DNA of 64,000 nt from Agromyces sp. H66 (GCF_004959775.1 NZ_SJZG01000002.1:1-64000); one strand, 5' to 3'; positions 36,559 through 46,717 are shown, counted from the stretch's first letter. Notes: generated from the sequence alone by a model not told the origin. Program-made: numbers and translations.

Positions 36559-37748
36559 GCGCACTTCGCCACTTCACGTCCGAGTCCGTGACCGAGGGGC
36601 ACCCCGACAAGATCTGCGACCAGATCTCGGATTCCATCCTCGACGCGTTGCTCACCGTCGACCCGAACAGCCGGGTCGCCGTCGAGACGCTCGTCACGAC
36701 GGGCCTCGTGCACGTCGCGGGCGAGGTGACCACGTCGGGCTATGTGGAGATCCCGGCGATCGTGCGCGATCGGGTGACGTCCATCGGGTACACGTCCTCC
36801 GACGTGTGGTTCGACGGGCGTTCCTGCGGCGTCTCCATCTCGATCGGCGCCCAGTCGCCCGATATCGCGCAGGGCGTGGACTTCGCGTTCGAGGCGCGCG
36901 AGCGGTCGAGCGACGACGCGCTCGACCGCCAGGGCGCCGGCGACCAGGGCATCATGTTCGGCTACGCCACCCGCGAGACGCCCGAGCTCATGCCGGTGCC
37001 GATCTGGCTCGCGCACCGCCTCTCCGAACGCCTCGCCGAGGTGCGCAAGCAGGGCGAGCTCGACTACCTGCGGCCCGACGGCAAGACCCAGGTCACGATC
37101 GGGTATGAGGGTCAGGTGCCCCGCACGATCGAGACCGTCGTGGTGTCGACCCAGCACTCCCCGGCCGTGTCGACCGAGCAGCTTCGCGCCGAGGTCGAGG
37201 AGCTCGTGATCCGCCCGGTGCTCGACCTGGTCGACCTCGCCCGCGACGACCTCGCTGTGCTCATCAACCCCACCGGCCGCTTCGAGATCGGCGGGCCGCA
37301 GGGCGACGCCGGACTCACCGGACGGAAGATCATCATCGACACGTACGGTGGCGCGAGCCGGCACGGCGGCGGGGCGTTCAGCGGCAAGGATCCCTCGAAG
37401 GTCGACCGCTCCGCGGCCTACGCCATGCGGTGGGTGGCGAAGAACGCCGTCGCGGCGGGCCTCGCCGACCGGCTCGAGCTGCAGGTCGCGTACGCCATCG
37501 GCAAGGCGGCGCCCGTCGGGCTGTACGTCGAGTCGTTCGGCACGGCGCACGTGCCCGACGAGCGAATCATCGACGCGATCCGAGAGGTCTTCGACCTGCG
37601 GCCGGCCGCCATCATCCGCGATCTCGACCTGCTGCGGCCGATCTACGCGCAGACCGCGGCGTACGGGCACTTCGGCCGCGAACTGCCCGACTTCACGTGG
37701 GAGCGGCTCGACCGCGTCGACGACCTGCGCGCGGCCGCCGGACTCTGA
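36555..37748 (+). CDS. metK: S-adenosylmethionine synthase
   Basis: 397 residues. It makes AdoMet from ATP and methionine. Motifs are [19 protein letters not shown] (ATP/metal), [12 protein letters not shown] (adenosine site), [21 protein letters not shown] and [19 protein letters not shown] (triphosphate P-loop). Length is normal. No S-box or other AdoMet riboswitch is seen upstream; the gene is coupled to coaBC by an ATGA overlap, so it is probably expressed as part of that operon. priA follows 1 nt after its stop. Confidence 0.97.
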   Translation: MSALRHFTSESVTEGHPDKICDQISDSILDALLTVDPNSRVAVETLVTTGLVHVAGEVTTSGYVEIPAIVRDRVTSIGYTSSDVWFDGRSCGVSISIGAQSPDIAQGVDFAFEARERSSDDALDRQGAGDQGIMFGYATRETPELMPVPIWLAHRLSERLAEVRKQGELDYLRPDGKTQVTIGYEGQVPRTIETVVVSTQHSPAVSTEQLRAEVEELVIRPVLDLVDLARDDLAVLINPTGRFEIGGPQGDAGLTGRKIIIDTYGGASRHGGGAFSGKDPSKVDRSAAYAMRWVAKNAVAAGLADRLELQVAYAIGKAAPVGLYVESFGTAHVPDERIIDAIREVFDLRPAAIIRDLDLLRPIYAQTAAYGHFGRELPDFTWERLDRVDDLRAAAGL

Positions 37749-37749
37749 C

Positions 37750-39708
37750 ATGCCGGGCGGCGCCGTCGCCAGGGTGCTCGTCGACTCCCCGTTGCCGCAG
37801 CTCGACCAGCTCTTCGACTACGCCGTGCCCGAGCGGCTCGCCGACGCCGCGAAGGCCGGCGTGCGGGTCAGGGTGCCGCTCCGCTCGGGCGGGCGCATCG
37901 CCGACGGCTGGATCGTCGACCTCGCCGACACGAGCGACTACCACGGCACGTTGAGCGAACTCGAGGACGTCGTGTCCGCGGTTCCGCTGCTTCGACCCGA
38001 GGTCTGGGATCTCGCGCGAGCCGCGGCCGACCGTGCGGCCGGAAACGCGAGCGACATCCTGCGCCTGGCCATTCCGAGCCGCTATGTGCGCGTCGAACGG
38101 TCGTGGCTCGCCGCCCAGCACGACCCGGGCCCCCTGCCGACCGGCCTGCCGCCCATTCCGGGCGCGGAACCCGGCCGCATCGAGGCGGGCCTCGAGCGAG
38201 GCGAGCGGATGTCGCTCGCCGCCGATCCCCGCCCGGTGCGGCTCCCGACCGGCGAATGGGTCGGCGCATGGGCCGCCACCCTCGCCCAGGCGGCCGCGCA
38301 CGCCCTCGCCGCCGACCGCTCGGCGCTCCTCGTCGTGCCCGACTACCGCGACCAGGAGCAACTCGAGGCGGTACTCGCGGCATCCGTCGATCCGCGTCGC
38401 GTGCTGCGCACCGACGCCCGGCAGTCGGGCGGCGACCGGTACCGTGCGTTCCTCGACGCGACCCGCCCCGACGCCCGCATCATCGTGGGCAACCGCTCGA
38501 CGGTGTACTCGCCGGCCGCCCGGCTCGGGCTCATCGCGATCTGGGACGACGGCGACCCGCTCCTGGCCGAACCCCTGGCCCCGGGCGTGCACGCTCGCGA
38601 CGCGGCGCTCATCCGGCAGGAGCAGTCGGGCGCCGCGCTGCTCATGGTCGCCCACACCCGCAGCGTCGACGTGCAGCGGCTCGTCGAGATCGGCTGGGTG
38701 CACGAGGTCGCCCCATCGAAGCACGTTCGCCCGCGGGTGATCCCGACCGAGCAGCAGGCGACCCCCGAGCCCGGGTCCGCTCGCATCCCGACGCTCGCCT
38801 GGCGGCAGGCCCAGGAGGCCGTGCGCGACGGCCCGGTGCTCGTGCAGGTCGCGCGACCGGGCAATGCGCCGCTCCTCGCGTGCGACCGGTGCCGGGAGCC
38901 GGCGCGGTGCGCCGCATGCGGCGGGGGACTGGCCGTGCCCCGAGAGGGCGGCACGGCCAGGTGCGTGCTGTGCGGCACGAGCGCGAGCGGTTGGCGGTGC
39001 ACCGTGTGCGACGGCACGAGGCTCCGCGCGGTCACGGTCGGTGCCAGCCGCACGGCCGACGAGCTGGGGCGCGCGTTCCCGAGGACGCGGGTGATCCTCT
39101 CCGACGGCGAACGCCCGGTGCTGCGAGTCGGCCCCGAGCCCGCGCTCGTCGTCGCCACGCGGGGCGCCGAGCCGATCGCCGACGGAGGCTATCGTGCCGT
39201 GCTGCTCCTCGACGGCGAGCGGATGCTCCTGCGCGAATCCCTGCGCGTCGCCGAGGACTGCCTGCGGTGGTGGTCGAACGCGAGCGCACTGGCGGCACCG
39301 GGCGCCCCCGTCTTCCTGGTGGGCGTGGCAGGAGCACTCGCGACCGCACTCACCACGTGGCACCAGGCCGACTGGGCCGACACCGAGCTCGCGGCGCGCC
39401 GGGCGCTCCGGTTCCCCCCGGCAGTGCGGGTGGCGAGCGTGACCGCCGGGCATGCGGCCGTGGCGCATACCGTCGAGGCAGTGCGGGATCTCGACGGCGT
39501 CGACGTGCTCGGGCCGGCGCCCGCCGACGATGAGGGCCTCGAGCGCGCGATCGTGCGCTTCGACTACGCGGCCGGCGCGCGGGTCGCCCGTGAGCTGCGC
39601 GCCGAGATGATCCGCGTCGCGACCGAGCGCCGTCGGCCCGTCGCCGGGCGCCCGGTGCGACGCCCGCGCGTGCTCCGGGTGCGTTTCGACGATCCCGACG
39701 TGCCGTGA
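37750..39708 (+). CDS. priA: Primosomal protein N' (PriA), probably without helicase activity
   Basis: 652 residues. The N-terminal DNA-binding part (VLVDSPLPQLDQLFDYAVP, VRVRVPLRSGGRIADGWIV) recognises arrested forks. The central helicase core is degraded: I find no GxxGxGK[ST] P-loop where motif I should be (region RSALLVVPDYRDQ), and the DEAH box reads IWDDGD. The zinc region is intact, with eight Cys in CxxC pairs between about residues 378 and 420 (CDRCREPARCAACGG, RCVLCG, WRCTVCDG). Loss of the ATPase motifs is known in actinobacterial PriA, which may act as a scaffold. ATG is immediately after the metK stop. Confidence 0.92.
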   Translation: MPGGAVARVLVDSPLPQLDQLFDYAVPERLADAAKAGVRVRVPLRSGGRIADGWIVDLADTSDYHGTLSELEDVVSAVPLLRPEVWDLARAAADRAAGNASDILRLAIPSRYVRVERSWLAAQHDPGPLPTGLPPIPGAEPGRIEAGLERGERMSLAADPRPVRLPTGEWVGAWAATLAQAAAHALAADRSALLVVPDYRDQEQLEAVLAASVDPRRVLRTDARQSGGDRYRAFLDATRPDARIIVGNRSTVYSPAARLGLIAIWDDGDPLLAEPLAPGVHARDAALIRQEQSGAALLMVAHTRSVDVQRLVEIGWVHEVAPSKHVRPRVIPTEQQATPEPGSARIPTLAWRQAQEAVRDGPVLVQVARPGNAPLLACDRCREPARCAACGGGLAVPREGGTARCVLCGTSASGWRCTVCDGTRLRAVTVGASRTADELGRAFPRTRVILSDGERPVLRVGPEPALVVATRGAEPIADGGYRAVLLLDGERMLLRESLRVAEDCLRWWSNASALAAPGAPVFLVGVAGALATALTTWHQADWADTELAARRALRFPPAVRVASVTAGHAAVAHTVEAVRDLDGVDVLGPAPADDEGLERAIVRFDYAAGARVARELRAEMIRVATERRRPVAGRPVRRPRVLRVRFDDPDVP

Positions 39709-39734
39709 TCCGGCGACGGCCCGGCCCCGTCGGC

Positions 39735-39740
39735 CACAAT
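39735..39740 (+). promoter_or_regulatory. -10-like CACAAT before fmt, leaderless spacing
   Basis: CACAAT lies 5 nt before GTG 39746 and 27 nt after the priA stop. It departs from TANNNT at its first base, so the call is weaker than the others of this type. GGAG at 39741-39744 is too near the start to be a normal ribosome site. Confidence 0.3.
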
Positions 39741-39745
39741 GGAGT

Positions 39746-40672
39746 GTGCAGAAGCTCCGCCTCGTCTTCGCCGGTACGCCGGCCGCCGCCGTCCCGTCGC
39801 TCACCCGGCTCGCCGCGAGCGGCCACGAGGTGGTCGCCGCGGTGACCCGTCCGGCCGCGCCGCTCGGCCGCAAGCGCGTGCTCACGCCCTCGCCCGTGGC
39901 CTCGGCCGCCGAGCGGCTCGGCATCCACGTGATCGAGGCCGCCCGGCTGGACGCCGACGCGACCGGCCGGATCGGCGCGCTGCGTCCCGACCTCGGCGTC
40001 ATCGTCGCCTACGGCGGGCTCGTGCGGGAGCCGCTGCTCTCGGCGCCCGCGGCCGGCTGGATCAACCTGCACTTCTCGCTCCTGCCCGCATGGCGCGGCG
40101 CCGCACCCGTGCAGCACGCCCTCATCGCCGGCGACGCCGAGACCGGGGCATCCGTGTTCCGGCTCGTGCCCGAACTCGACGCGGGCGACGTGTACGGCGA
40201 GCGACGCCGGGAGATCGCGCCCGGCGAGACCGCCGGAGACCTGCTCGACGCGCTCGCGGTCACCGGTGCCGACCTTCTCGCCGAGGTCGTCGACGCGATC
40301 GCCGGGGGCACGGCGATCGCGACGCCGCAGTCGGGTGCGCCCTCGTTCGCGCCCAAGCTCGGCATCGACGATGCGCGCCTCGACTGGACCCTGCCGGCGG
40401 CGCGCGTGCGCGACCGGTTCCGCGGGGTCACGCCCGAGCCGGGTGCGTGGACCACGGTCGACGACCAGCGCCTCAAGGTGCTCGACCTCGCCGACGCGCC
40501 CGACGCCGTTCCGCTCGCGCCTGGGGAGATCGCCGCGCCGGGACGCCGCATCCTCATCGGCACGGGCACGCACCCGCTCGAGGTACGTCGCGTGCAGCCC
40601 GCCGGTCGCACGGCCATGTCCGCCGCCGACTGGTGGCGCGGCGCGGGCCGTGATCGGGCGGTGGCACGGTGA
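39746..40672 (+). CDS. fmt: Methionyl-tRNA formyltransferase
   Basis: 308 residues. It formylates initiator Met-tRNA. The N-terminal formyltransferase domain starts KLRLVFAGTPAAAVPSL. The formyl-donor/catalytic segment is NLHFSLLPAWRGAAPVQHAL, followed by PELDAGDVYGERR. The C-terminal OB-like domain starts near LDWTLPAARVRDRFRG. GTG 39746 is used; an overlapping GTG two bases upstream is out of frame. The stop overlaps the rsmB GTG (GTGA), giving the widespread priA-fmt-rsmB order. Confidence 0.96.
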   Translation: MQKLRLVFAGTPAAAVPSLTRLAASGHEVVAAVTRPAAPLGRKRVLTPSPVASAAERLGIHVIEAARLDADATGRIGALRPDLGVIVAYGGLVREPLLSAPAAGWINLHFSLLPAWRGAAPVQHALIAGDAETGASVFRLVPELDAGDVYGERRREIAPGETAGDLLDALAVTGADLLAEVVDAIAGGTAIATPQSGAPSFAPKLGIDDARLDWTLPAARVRDRFRGVTPEPGAWTTVDDQRLKVLDLADAPDAVPLAPGEIAAPGRRILIGTGTHPLEVRRVQPAGRTAMSAADWWRGAGRDRAVAR

Positions 40673-42156
40673 GCGGAGGCGGGCGTGGACGCCCGGCCGG
40701 CGCGGACGGAGCGCGGGGCGACGGCTCGCGGCGACCGCGGCGCGGCACGGCGGAACGCATCACGGCGGCCCGGCTCGTGGCGTACGACGTGCTCGAGGCG
40801 GTGCGTGCCGACGAGGCGTACGCGAACCTGCTGCTGCCCGTGCGCATCCGCCGAGCCGGTCTCAGCCGGGCGGATGCCGCGTTCGCGACCGAGCTGACCT
40901 ACGGCACCCTGCGCATGCGCGGCCTCTACGACCGCATCATCGAGCTCGCCGCGGGCCGACCGGTGAGCGCCATCGACCCGGCCGTGCTCGACGTGCTGCG
41001 CCTCGGCACGCACCAGCTCCTCGCCACGCGCGTGCCCACGCACGCCGCGGTGTTCGAACAGGTCGCGCTCGCCCGTCGCGTCGCGCCGAAGGCGGCGGGG
41101 TTCGCCAACGCCGTGCTGCGCACCGTCTCCCGCACGTCGCCCGAGGCATGGCGCGAGCTCATCGCCGAGGGGGCGTCGAACGACGACGAGCGCCTCGCCC
41201 GGCTCGAGAGCCACCCGGCCTGGGTGGTGCGCGCCCTCCGCGCGGCCCTCGAGCGGGAAGGGCGGGGAGCCGAGCTCGAGCAGCTGCTCGAGGCCGACAA
41301 CGCCGCGCCGCGCGTCAACCTGGCCGTGCTGCCCGGGCTCGGGACCCAGACCGGGCAGATCGAGGGCTTCGAGCCCGACCGGTTCTCGCCGATCGGCGGA
41401 ACCGCCGCCGATCCCATCGCCGTGGCCGAGGCATCCGGCGGCCGGGTCCGCGTGCAGGACGAGGGATCGCAACTCGCCGCACTCGCGCTCACCCGCGCGG
41501 AGCCGGTGCGCGAGGGGGAGCGCTGGCTCGACCTCTGCGCGGGCCCGGGCGGGAAGACCGCGGTGCTCGCGGCCGAGGCGCTCGCCGGCGGCGCGAACCT
41601 CGTCGCGAACGAACTGGTGCCCGCCCGCGCCGAACTCGTGCGGCGGGCGATCGCGGCCGTGCCGCTGCCCGTCGAGGTGCGCGTCGGCGACGGCCGCGAC
41701 CTCGACCCCGCCGACCTCGGCGCGCCCGACGGCTTCGATCGCATCCTGCTCGACGCGCCCTGCACGGGTCTCGGTGCGCTCCGACGTCGCCCCGAGGCGC
41801 GCTGGCGCAAGGAGCCGGCGGATGTCGCGGAGCTCACCCGCCTGCAGGGCGAGCTGTTCGACACCGCCGTGCGAGCCCTCGCGCCCGGCGGCATCCTCGC
41901 GTACGTGACCTGCTCGCCGCACACCGCCGAGACCCGGGGCACGCTCGCCGCCGCGCTCGAGCGCTGGCGCGGACGCGTCGAGCAGCTCGACACCCGGGCG
42001 GCCGCCGAGGCGGTGTCGAGGCATCCGCTCGACCTGGACGGTGATCCCGAGACCGTGCAGCTCTGGCCGCATCGGCACGGTACCGACGCCATGTTCATCG
42101 CGCTCGTGCGGCGCACCGGCGCCGACGCGGACCCGGCGGTCGACGGGCCTCGGTAG
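40669..42156 (+). CDS. rsmB: 16S rRNA (cytosine-C5)-methyltransferase RsmB
   Basis: 495 residues. After an Arg/Gly-rich disordered start (about 30 residues) there is a NusB-like RNA-binding domain (AARLVAYDVLEAVRADEAYAN, FATELTYGTLRMRG). The Rossmann methyltransferase domain has the AdoMet loop LDLCAGPGGKTAVLAAEA. The two catalytic cysteines are C365 in LLDAPCTGLG and C415 in AYVTCSPH. It methylates C967-equivalent of 16S rRNA. GTG overlaps fmt. Its TAG stop is part of the rpe -10. Confidence 0.95.
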   Translation: MSGGGRGRPAGADGARGDGSRRPRRGTAERITAARLVAYDVLEAVRADEAYANLLLPVRIRRAGLSRADAAFATELTYGTLRMRGLYDRIIELAAGRPVSAIDPAVLDVLRLGTHQLLATRVPTHAAVFEQVALARRVAPKAAGFANAVLRTVSRTSPEAWRELIAEGASNDDERLARLESHPAWVVRALRAALEREGRGAELEQLLEADNAAPRVNLAVLPGLGTQTGQIEGFEPDRFSPIGGTAADPIAVAEASGGRVRVQDEGSQLAALALTRAEPVREGERWLDLCAGPGGKTAVLAAEALAGGANLVANELVPARAELVRRAIAAVPLPVEVRVGDGRDLDPADLGAPDGFDRILLDAPCTGLGALRRRPEARWRKEPADVAELTRLQGELFDTAVRALAPGGILAYVTCSPHTAETRGTLAAALERWRGRVEQLDTRAAAEAVSRHPLDLDGDPETVQLWPHRHGTDAMFIALVRRTGADADPAVDGPR

Positions 42157-42159
42157 GCT
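42154..42159 (+). promoter_or_regulatory. -10 hexamer for rpe, leaderless spacing, overlapping the rsmB stop
   Basis: TAGGCT begins with the rsmB TAG stop codon and ends 6 nt before ATG 42166. No ribosome site fits in between. Confidence 0.5.
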
Positions 42160-42165
42160 GACGTC

Positions 42166-42849
42166 ATGACGACGCGGATCAACCCGAGCATCCTCGCTGC
42201 CGACTTCGCGAACCTCGAGCGCGAGCTCGGGCGCATCGACACCGCCGACCTCGTGCACGTCGACATCATGGACAACCACTTCGTGCCGAACCTCACGTTC
42301 GGGCTGCAGATGGTGCGGCGGCTGCAGGAGGTCTCGCCGATCCCGCTCGACGTGCACCTCATGATCGAGGACCCCGACCGGTGGGGTCCCGCCTACGCCG
42401 AGGCCGGAGCATTCTCCGTCACGTTCCACGCCGAGGCGGCCGGCGAGCCGGTCGCCCTCGCGCGTCGGCTGCGCGCCCTGGGCGCGCGGGCCGGAATCGC
42501 GCTGAAGCCGGGCACCGACGATGCGCCCTACATCGACCTCCTGCCCGAGTTCGACCAGGTGCTCGTGATGACGGTCGAGCCGGGCTTCGGCGGCCAGTCG
42601 TTCATCCCGGAGACCATGCCGAAGCTCGCTCGGCTCGCCGACGTGATCCACGACGCGGGGCTCGACGTGTGGCTCCAGGTCGACGGCGGCATCACGGAGG
42701 AGACGATCGGCATCGCCGCCACCGCCGGCGCCGACACGTTCGTGGCCGGGTCGCACGTCTTCAACGGCGAAGTGCCCGCCGAGCGCATCGCGTCGCTGCG
42801 GGCCGCCGCCGCCGCGCACTCGCACCGGCCGGGCTCCGGGCACCGGTAG
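42166..42849 (+). CDS. rpe: Ribulose-phosphate 3-epimerase
   Basis: 227 residues, TIM barrel. It interconverts ribulose 5-phosphate and xylulose 5-phosphate in the pentose phosphate pathway. Markers are [16 protein letters not shown] at the start, [15 protein letters not shown] (catalytic Asp and metal ligand), [23 protein letters not shown] and the phosphate-binding VDGGI. The tail is Ala/His-rich. It precedes the his genes; ribulose 5-phosphate feeds PRPP, the precursor of histidine and tryptophan. Its TAG stop starts the hisE -10. Confidence 0.96.
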   Translation: MTTRINPSILAADFANLERELGRIDTADLVHVDIMDNHFVPNLTFGLQMVRRLQEVSPIPLDVHLMIEDPDRWGPAYAEAGAFSVTFHAEAAGEPVALARRLRALGARAGIALKPGTDDAPYIDLLPEFDQVLVMTVEPGFGGQSFIPETMPKLARLADVIHDAGLDVWLQVDGGITEETIGIAATAGADTFVAGSHVFNGEVPAERIASLRAAAAAHSHRPGSGHR

Positions 42850-42852
42850 TCT
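42847..42852 (+). promoter_or_regulatory. -10 hexamer for hisE, leaderless spacing, overlapping the rpe stop
   Basis: TAGTCT starts with the rpe TAG stop and lies 6 nt before GTG 42859, with GGACGG between. It probably drives hisE-hisG-hisF-hisI. Confidence 0.5.
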
Positions 42853-42858
42853 GGACGG

Positions 42859-43122
42859 GTGAAGACCTTCGACGACCTCTTCGTCGAGCTCAGCCACAAA
42901 GCCCGCACCCGCCCAGAGGGTTCCGGCACCGTGCGCCAGCTCGACGCGGGCGTGCACGCCATCGGCAAGAAGATCGTCGAGGAGGCGGCCGAGGTCTGGA
43001 TGGCCGCCGAGTACCAGAGCGACGACGAGACCGCCGAGGAGATCTCGCAGCTCGTCTACCACCTGCAGGTGCTGATGCTCGCGAAGGGGCTCACCCCCGC
43101 CGACGTGTACCGACATCTCTGA
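42859..43122 (+). CDS. hisE: Phosphoribosyl-ATP pyrophosphatase
   Basis: 87 residues, a stand-alone MazG-like pyrophosphatase that hydrolyses PR-ATP to PR-AMP, the second histidine step. The acidic metal-binding helices are visible as [16 protein letters not shown] and [22 protein letters not shown]. In many bacteria it is fused to HisI; here hisI is a separate gene 1.6 kb downstream. The start GTG lacks a ribosome site, consistent with a leaderless mRNA. Confidence 0.95.
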   Translation: MKTFDDLFVELSHKARTRPEGSGTVRQLDAGVHAIGKKIVEEAAEVWMAAEYQSDDETAEEISQLVYHLQVLMLAKGLTPADVYRHL

Positions 43123-43166
43123 TCACGCACATGACCGATCAGAACCGTCGACCCGAAAGCCAGGGA

Positions 43167-44006
43167 ATGCTCCGAATCGCCGTGCCCAACAAGGGCTCGC
43201 TCGCCGAGACCGCCGCGCAGATGCTGTGGGAGGCCGGGTACACCGGTCGCCGCGACCCGCGCGACCTGCACACCGCCGACCCCCGCAACGGGGTCGAGTT
43301 CTTCTACCTCCGTCCGCGCGACATCGCGACCTACGTCGGCTCGGGCGCCCTCGACGTGGGCATCACCGGGCGCGACCTGCTGCTCGACTCCGGGTCCGAG
43401 GCGACCGAGATCGCGCCGCTCGGCTTCGGTGAGTCCACGTTCCGCTTCGCGGGTCCCGAGGGGCGGTTCGACGAGCTCGCCGACCTCGAGGGCGTCCGCG
43501 TCGCGACGAGCTACCCCGGCCTCGTGGGCGACTTCCTCGCCCGGCACGGCGTCACCGCGAAGCTCGTGAAGCTCGACGGCGCCGTCGAGTCGGCCGTGCG
43601 GCTGGGCGTCGCCGATGCGGTGGCCGACGTCGTCTCGACGGGGTCCACGCTGCGCAAGGCCGGGCTCGAGATCTTCGGGCCCGTCATCCTCGAGTCCGAG
43701 GCCGTGCTCATCGGCTCGGGCGTGGAGCGGCCGGGCGCCGCGACGCTGCTCCGCCGCCTGCAGGGCGTGCTTGTCGCCCGGCAGTACGTGCTGCTCGACT
43801 ACGACGTGCCGGTCGAGCACCTCGAGCGCGCCACGGCGGCGGCGCCGGGCTTCGAGTCGCCGACGGTCTCGCCGTTGCACGACCCCGAGTGGGTCGCCGT
43901 GCGCGTCATGATCCCGCGCGTCGACATGAACCACGTCATGGACGACCTCTACGCGCTCGGCGCGCGCGCGATCCTCGTGAGCGCGATCCACGCGGCGAGG
44001 CTGTGA
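43167..44006 (+). CDS. hisG: ATP phosphoribosyltransferase (long form)
   Basis: 279 residues, the long, hexameric, histidine-inhibited form, which needs no HisZ. It starts [20 protein letters not shown]. Other markers are [28 protein letters not shown], the PRPP loop [20 protein letters not shown] and the C-terminal regulatory domain ([23 protein letters not shown]). ATG 43167 fits the homologous start. An in-frame ATG at 43131 would add 12 residues and is possible, since neither has an ideal ribosome site. It follows hisE in the same transcript. Confidence 0.95.
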   Translation: MLRIAVPNKGSLAETAAQMLWEAGYTGRRDPRDLHTADPRNGVEFFYLRPRDIATYVGSGALDVGITGRDLLLDSGSEATEIAPLGFGESTFRFAGPEGRFDELADLEGVRVATSYPGLVGDFLARHGVTAKLVKLDGAVESAVRLGVADAVADVVSTGSTLRKAGLEIFGPVILESEAVLIGSGVERPGAATLLRRLQGVLVARQYVLLDYDVPVEHLERATAAAPGFESPTVSPLHDPEWVAVRVMIPRVDMNHVMDDLYALGARAILVSAIHAARL

Positions 44007-44013
44007 GGCTCGG

Positions 44014-44775
44014 ATGACCCTCGCCGTCCGCGTGATCCCGTGCCTCGACGTGGCCGCCGGCCGCGTCGTGAAGGGCGTGAACTTCCAGAACCTGCGCGAC
44101 GCCGGCGACCCGGTCGAGCTCGCCGCGCGCTATTCCGACCAGGGAGCCGACGAACTCACGTTCCTCGACGTCACCGCCACCGTCGACGACCGCTCCACGA
44201 CCTACGACATGGTCCAGCGGGTGGCCGAGCAGGTCTTCATCCCGCTCACCGTGGGCGGCGGCGTGCGCTCACCCGACGACGTCGCGCGCCTGCTCGGCCA
44301 CGGCGCCGACAAGATCGGCGTGAACAGCGCGGCCATCGCGCGGCCCGCGCTCGTGGCCGAGATCGCCGACCGGTTCGGAGCCCAGGTGCTGGTGCTCTCG
44401 CTCGACGTCAAGCGTTCCGGCCGCACCGAATCGGGGTTCGTCGTGACGACGCACGGCGGCCGAACCGAGACCGCCCTCGACGCGCTCGAGTGGGCGCGCA
44501 CCGCCATCGACCTCGGCGCCGGCGAGCTTCTCGTCAATTCGATCGACGCCGACGGCACCAAGCAGGGGTTCGACCTCGAGCTCACGGCCCTCATGCACGA
44601 ACTCTCGCGCGTGCCGGTGATCGCGTCGGGCGGTGCCGGCTCGGTCGACGACTTCGCGCCGGCGATCGCCGCCGGCGCCGACGCGGTGCTCGCGGCATCC
44701 GTGTTCCACAACGGCGAGGTGACCATCGCCGAGGTGAAGGCCGCCCTCGCCGCCGACGGGAGGATCGTGCGATGA
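44014..44775 (+). CDS. hisF: Imidazole glycerol phosphate synthase subunit HisF
   Basis: 253 residues, the cyclase subunit. With HisH it closes the imidazole ring and releases AICAR. The first catalytic Asp is in [19 protein letters not shown]. Phosphate-binding loops are in [14 protein letters not shown] and [13 protein letters not shown], and the second catalytic Asp is near [20 protein letters not shown] lies 5 nt before the ATG. hisH and hisA are not in this window. The stop overlaps hisI (ATGA). Confidence 0.97.
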   Translation: MTLAVRVIPCLDVAAGRVVKGVNFQNLRDAGDPVELAARYSDQGADELTFLDVTATVDDRSTTYDMVQRVAEQVFIPLTVGGGVRSPDDVARLLGHGADKIGVNSAAIARPALVAEIADRFGAQVLVLSLDVKRSGRTESGFVVTTHGGRTETALDALEWARTAIDLGAGELLVNSIDADGTKQGFDLELTALMHELSRVPVIASGGAGSVDDFAPAIAAGADAVLAASVFHNGEVTIAEVKAALAADGRIVR

Positions 44776-45179
44776 CCCAGCCCGGAGACGAAGAGCTGGA
44801 GCGCGACGAGGAGGCGTGGTCGCCCGGCGCGTCGCCGATGGATCGCGCGACGTTCAACGCCGACGGGCTGCTGCCCGCGATCATCCAGCAGGAGGGCACC
44901 GGCGAGGTGCTCATGCTCGGCTGGATGGACCGGGAGGCCATGCGCCGCACGCTCACCGAGGGCCGCGTCACGTTCTGGTCGCGGTCGCGGCAGGAGTACT
45001 GGCGCAAGGGCGACACCTCCGGCCACGTGCAGTACGTGCGCTCGGCGGCGCTCGACTGCGACGCCGACACGCTGCTCGTCACGGTCGAGCAGGTCGGCGC
45101 CGCCTGCCACACCGGCACCCGCACCTGCTTCGACGGCGACCCGCTCGAGGTCGTGCAGGGCTCGCCCACCACCGACTGA
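44772..45179 (+). CDS. hisI: Phosphoribosyl-AMP cyclohydrolase
   Basis: 135 residues, the zinc enzyme for the third histidine step. The core is [18 protein letters not shown] followed by [20 protein letters not shown]. The zinc cysteines are in [10 protein letters not shown] and [12 protein letters not shown]. An acidic N-terminal extension of about 25 residues precedes the domain. It is separate from hisE. Its stop is 14 nt from trpE, leaving no room for a trp leader peptide or attenuator. Confidence 0.95.
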   Translation: MTQPGDEELERDEEAWSPGASPMDRATFNADGLLPAIIQQEGTGEVLMLGWMDREAMRRTLTEGRVTFWSRSRQEYWRKGDTSGHVQYVRSAALDCDADTLLVTVEQVGAACHTGTRTCFDGDPLEVVQGSPTTD

Positions 45180-45193
45180 ACCGAGGAGACCCC

Positions 45194-46717
45194 GTGCCAG
45201 GCGCCACCACCACGTTCGACGAGTTCACCGCACTCCTGTCGGGTCGGCGCGTCGTGCCGGTGACGCGGGAGCTCTTCGCCGACGGCGAGACCCCCGTGGG
45301 CATCTACCGCAAGCTCGCCGAGGGCCGGCCCGGCACGTTCCTGCTCGAGTCGGCGGAGCAGGGCGGCATCTGGTCGCGCTACTCGTTCGTGGGGGCGTCC
45401 TCCTACGGCGTGCTGACCGAGAACGACGGCCGCGTCGAGTGGCAGGACTACGGGCTCTCCGCCGAACGTGCGCTGGGCGACGCCGCGAGCCTCGCCCCGC
45501 TGGCCGCGCTCGAGGCGCTCCACCAACGCTGGGCCACCGAGGACGTCCCCGGCGCGCCGCCCCTCACGGGCGGGCTCGTGGGCTTCATCGGCTGGGAGGC
45601 GATCCGCCAGATCGAGCACCTGCCGAACCGGCCGCCCGCCGACTACCGGATGCCCGGACAGGCGTTCTGCTTCGTGTCCGAGCTCGTCGTCATCGACCAC
45701 CGCACCGGCACCGTGCAGCTCGTCGCGTCGGTGCTCAACGACGGCGCGGAGTCGCCCGATGCGCTCTGGACGGGCGCGCAGGAGCGCCTCGACCGGATGC
45801 AGCGGGCGCTCGCCCTCCCGTCCGAGGCGTGGCTCGCCGAGATCGACCTGACGACGCCCGCGACGCCGCGTCACCGCACCGAGAAGGCCGACTTCATCGC
45901 CGCGGTGGAACGCGCCAAGGAGTACATCCGCGAGGGTGACGTCTTCCAGGTGGTGATCTCGCAGCGATTCGAGCAGGAGGCGACCGCGCATCCGCTCGAC
46001 GTCTACCGGGTGCTCCGCAGCCTCAACCCGAGCCCGTATATGTACGTGCTCCACCTCGACGACCCGTCGGGGGAGCCGTACTGGATCGTCGGCTCCTCGC
46101 CCGAAGCGCTCGTGAAGGTGCAGGACCGACGCGTCTTCACGCATCCCATCGCGGGGTCGAAGCCGCGCGGGGCGACCCCCGAGGAGGACGCCGACCTCGA
46201 GGCCGAGCTCGTGGCCGACCCGAAGGAGCAGGCCGAGCACCTCATGCTCGTCGACCTCGCCCGAAACGACCTGGCGAAGGTGTGCACGGCCGGATCGGTC
46301 GAGGTGACCGAGTTCATGCGCGTCGAGCGGTTCAGCCACATCATGCACCTCGTATCGAGCGTCGAGGGTGATCTGGCGCCCGGGCGGAACGCGGTCGACG
46401 TCTTCCGTGCGACCTTCCCCGCCGGCACCCTCTCGGGCGCGCCGAAGCCGCGCGCCCTCGAGATCATCGACGAACTCGAGCCCGCGCAGCGCGGCCTCTA
46501 CGGCGGAGTCGTCGGCTACTTCGGGTTCGGCGGCGACGCCGACCTGGCCATCGCGATCCGAACGGCCACGATCTCGGGCGGTGTCGCGCGCGTGCAGGCG
46601 GGCGGTGGCCTGGTCGCCGACTCGGTGCCGGAGTCCGAGTTCCAGGAGTCGCAGAACAAGGCCGCCGCGCCGCTCCGGGCCGTCGCCGTGGCGAACGCCA
46701 TGCGGAGGGTCGGGTGA
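45194..46717 (+). CDS. trpE: Anthranilate synthase component I
   Basis: 507 residues. It converts chorismate and ammonia to anthranilate. The N-terminal feedback domain has the LLESAEQGGIWSRYSF region that binds tryptophan. The chorismate-binding domain has IREGDVFQVVISQRFEQ, IAGSKPRGATPEED, the catalytic run HLMLVDLARNDLAKVC, and AGTLSGAPKPRALEIIDELE and GGVVGYFGFGGDADLAIAIR. GTG 45194 has GAGGAG 5 nt upstream. The glutaminase subunit (TrpG) and TrpD are not in this window. Its stop overlaps the next gene (GTGA). Confidence 0.96.
   Translation: MPGATTTFDEFTALLSGRRVVPVTRELFADGETPVGIYRKLAEGRPGTFLLESAEQGGIWSRYSFVGASSYGVLTENDGRVEWQDYGLSAERALGDAASLAPLAALEALHQRWATEDVPGAPPLTGGLVGFIGWEAIRQIEHLPNRPPADYRMPGQAFCFVSELVVIDHRTGTVQLVASVLNDGAESPDALWTGAQERLDRMQRALALPSEAWLAEIDLTTPATPRHRTEKADFIAAVERAKEYIREGDVFQVVISQRFEQEATAHPLDVYRVLRSLNPSPYMYVLHLDDPSGEPYWIVGSSPEALVKVQDRRVFTHPIAGSKPRGATPEEDADLEAELVADPKEQAEHLMLVDLARNDLAKVCTAGSVEVTEFMRVERFSHIMHLVSSVEGDLAPGRNAVDVFRATFPAGTLSGAPKPRALEIIDELEPAQRGLYGGVVGYFGFGGDADLAIAIRTATISGGVARVQAGGGLVADSVPESEFQESQNKAAAPLRAVAVANAMRRVG

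Noticed and set aside
45180-45193. Tryptophan leader peptide/attenuator before trpE
   Set aside because: Only 14 nt separate hisI and trpE and they contain the ribosome site GAGGAG.
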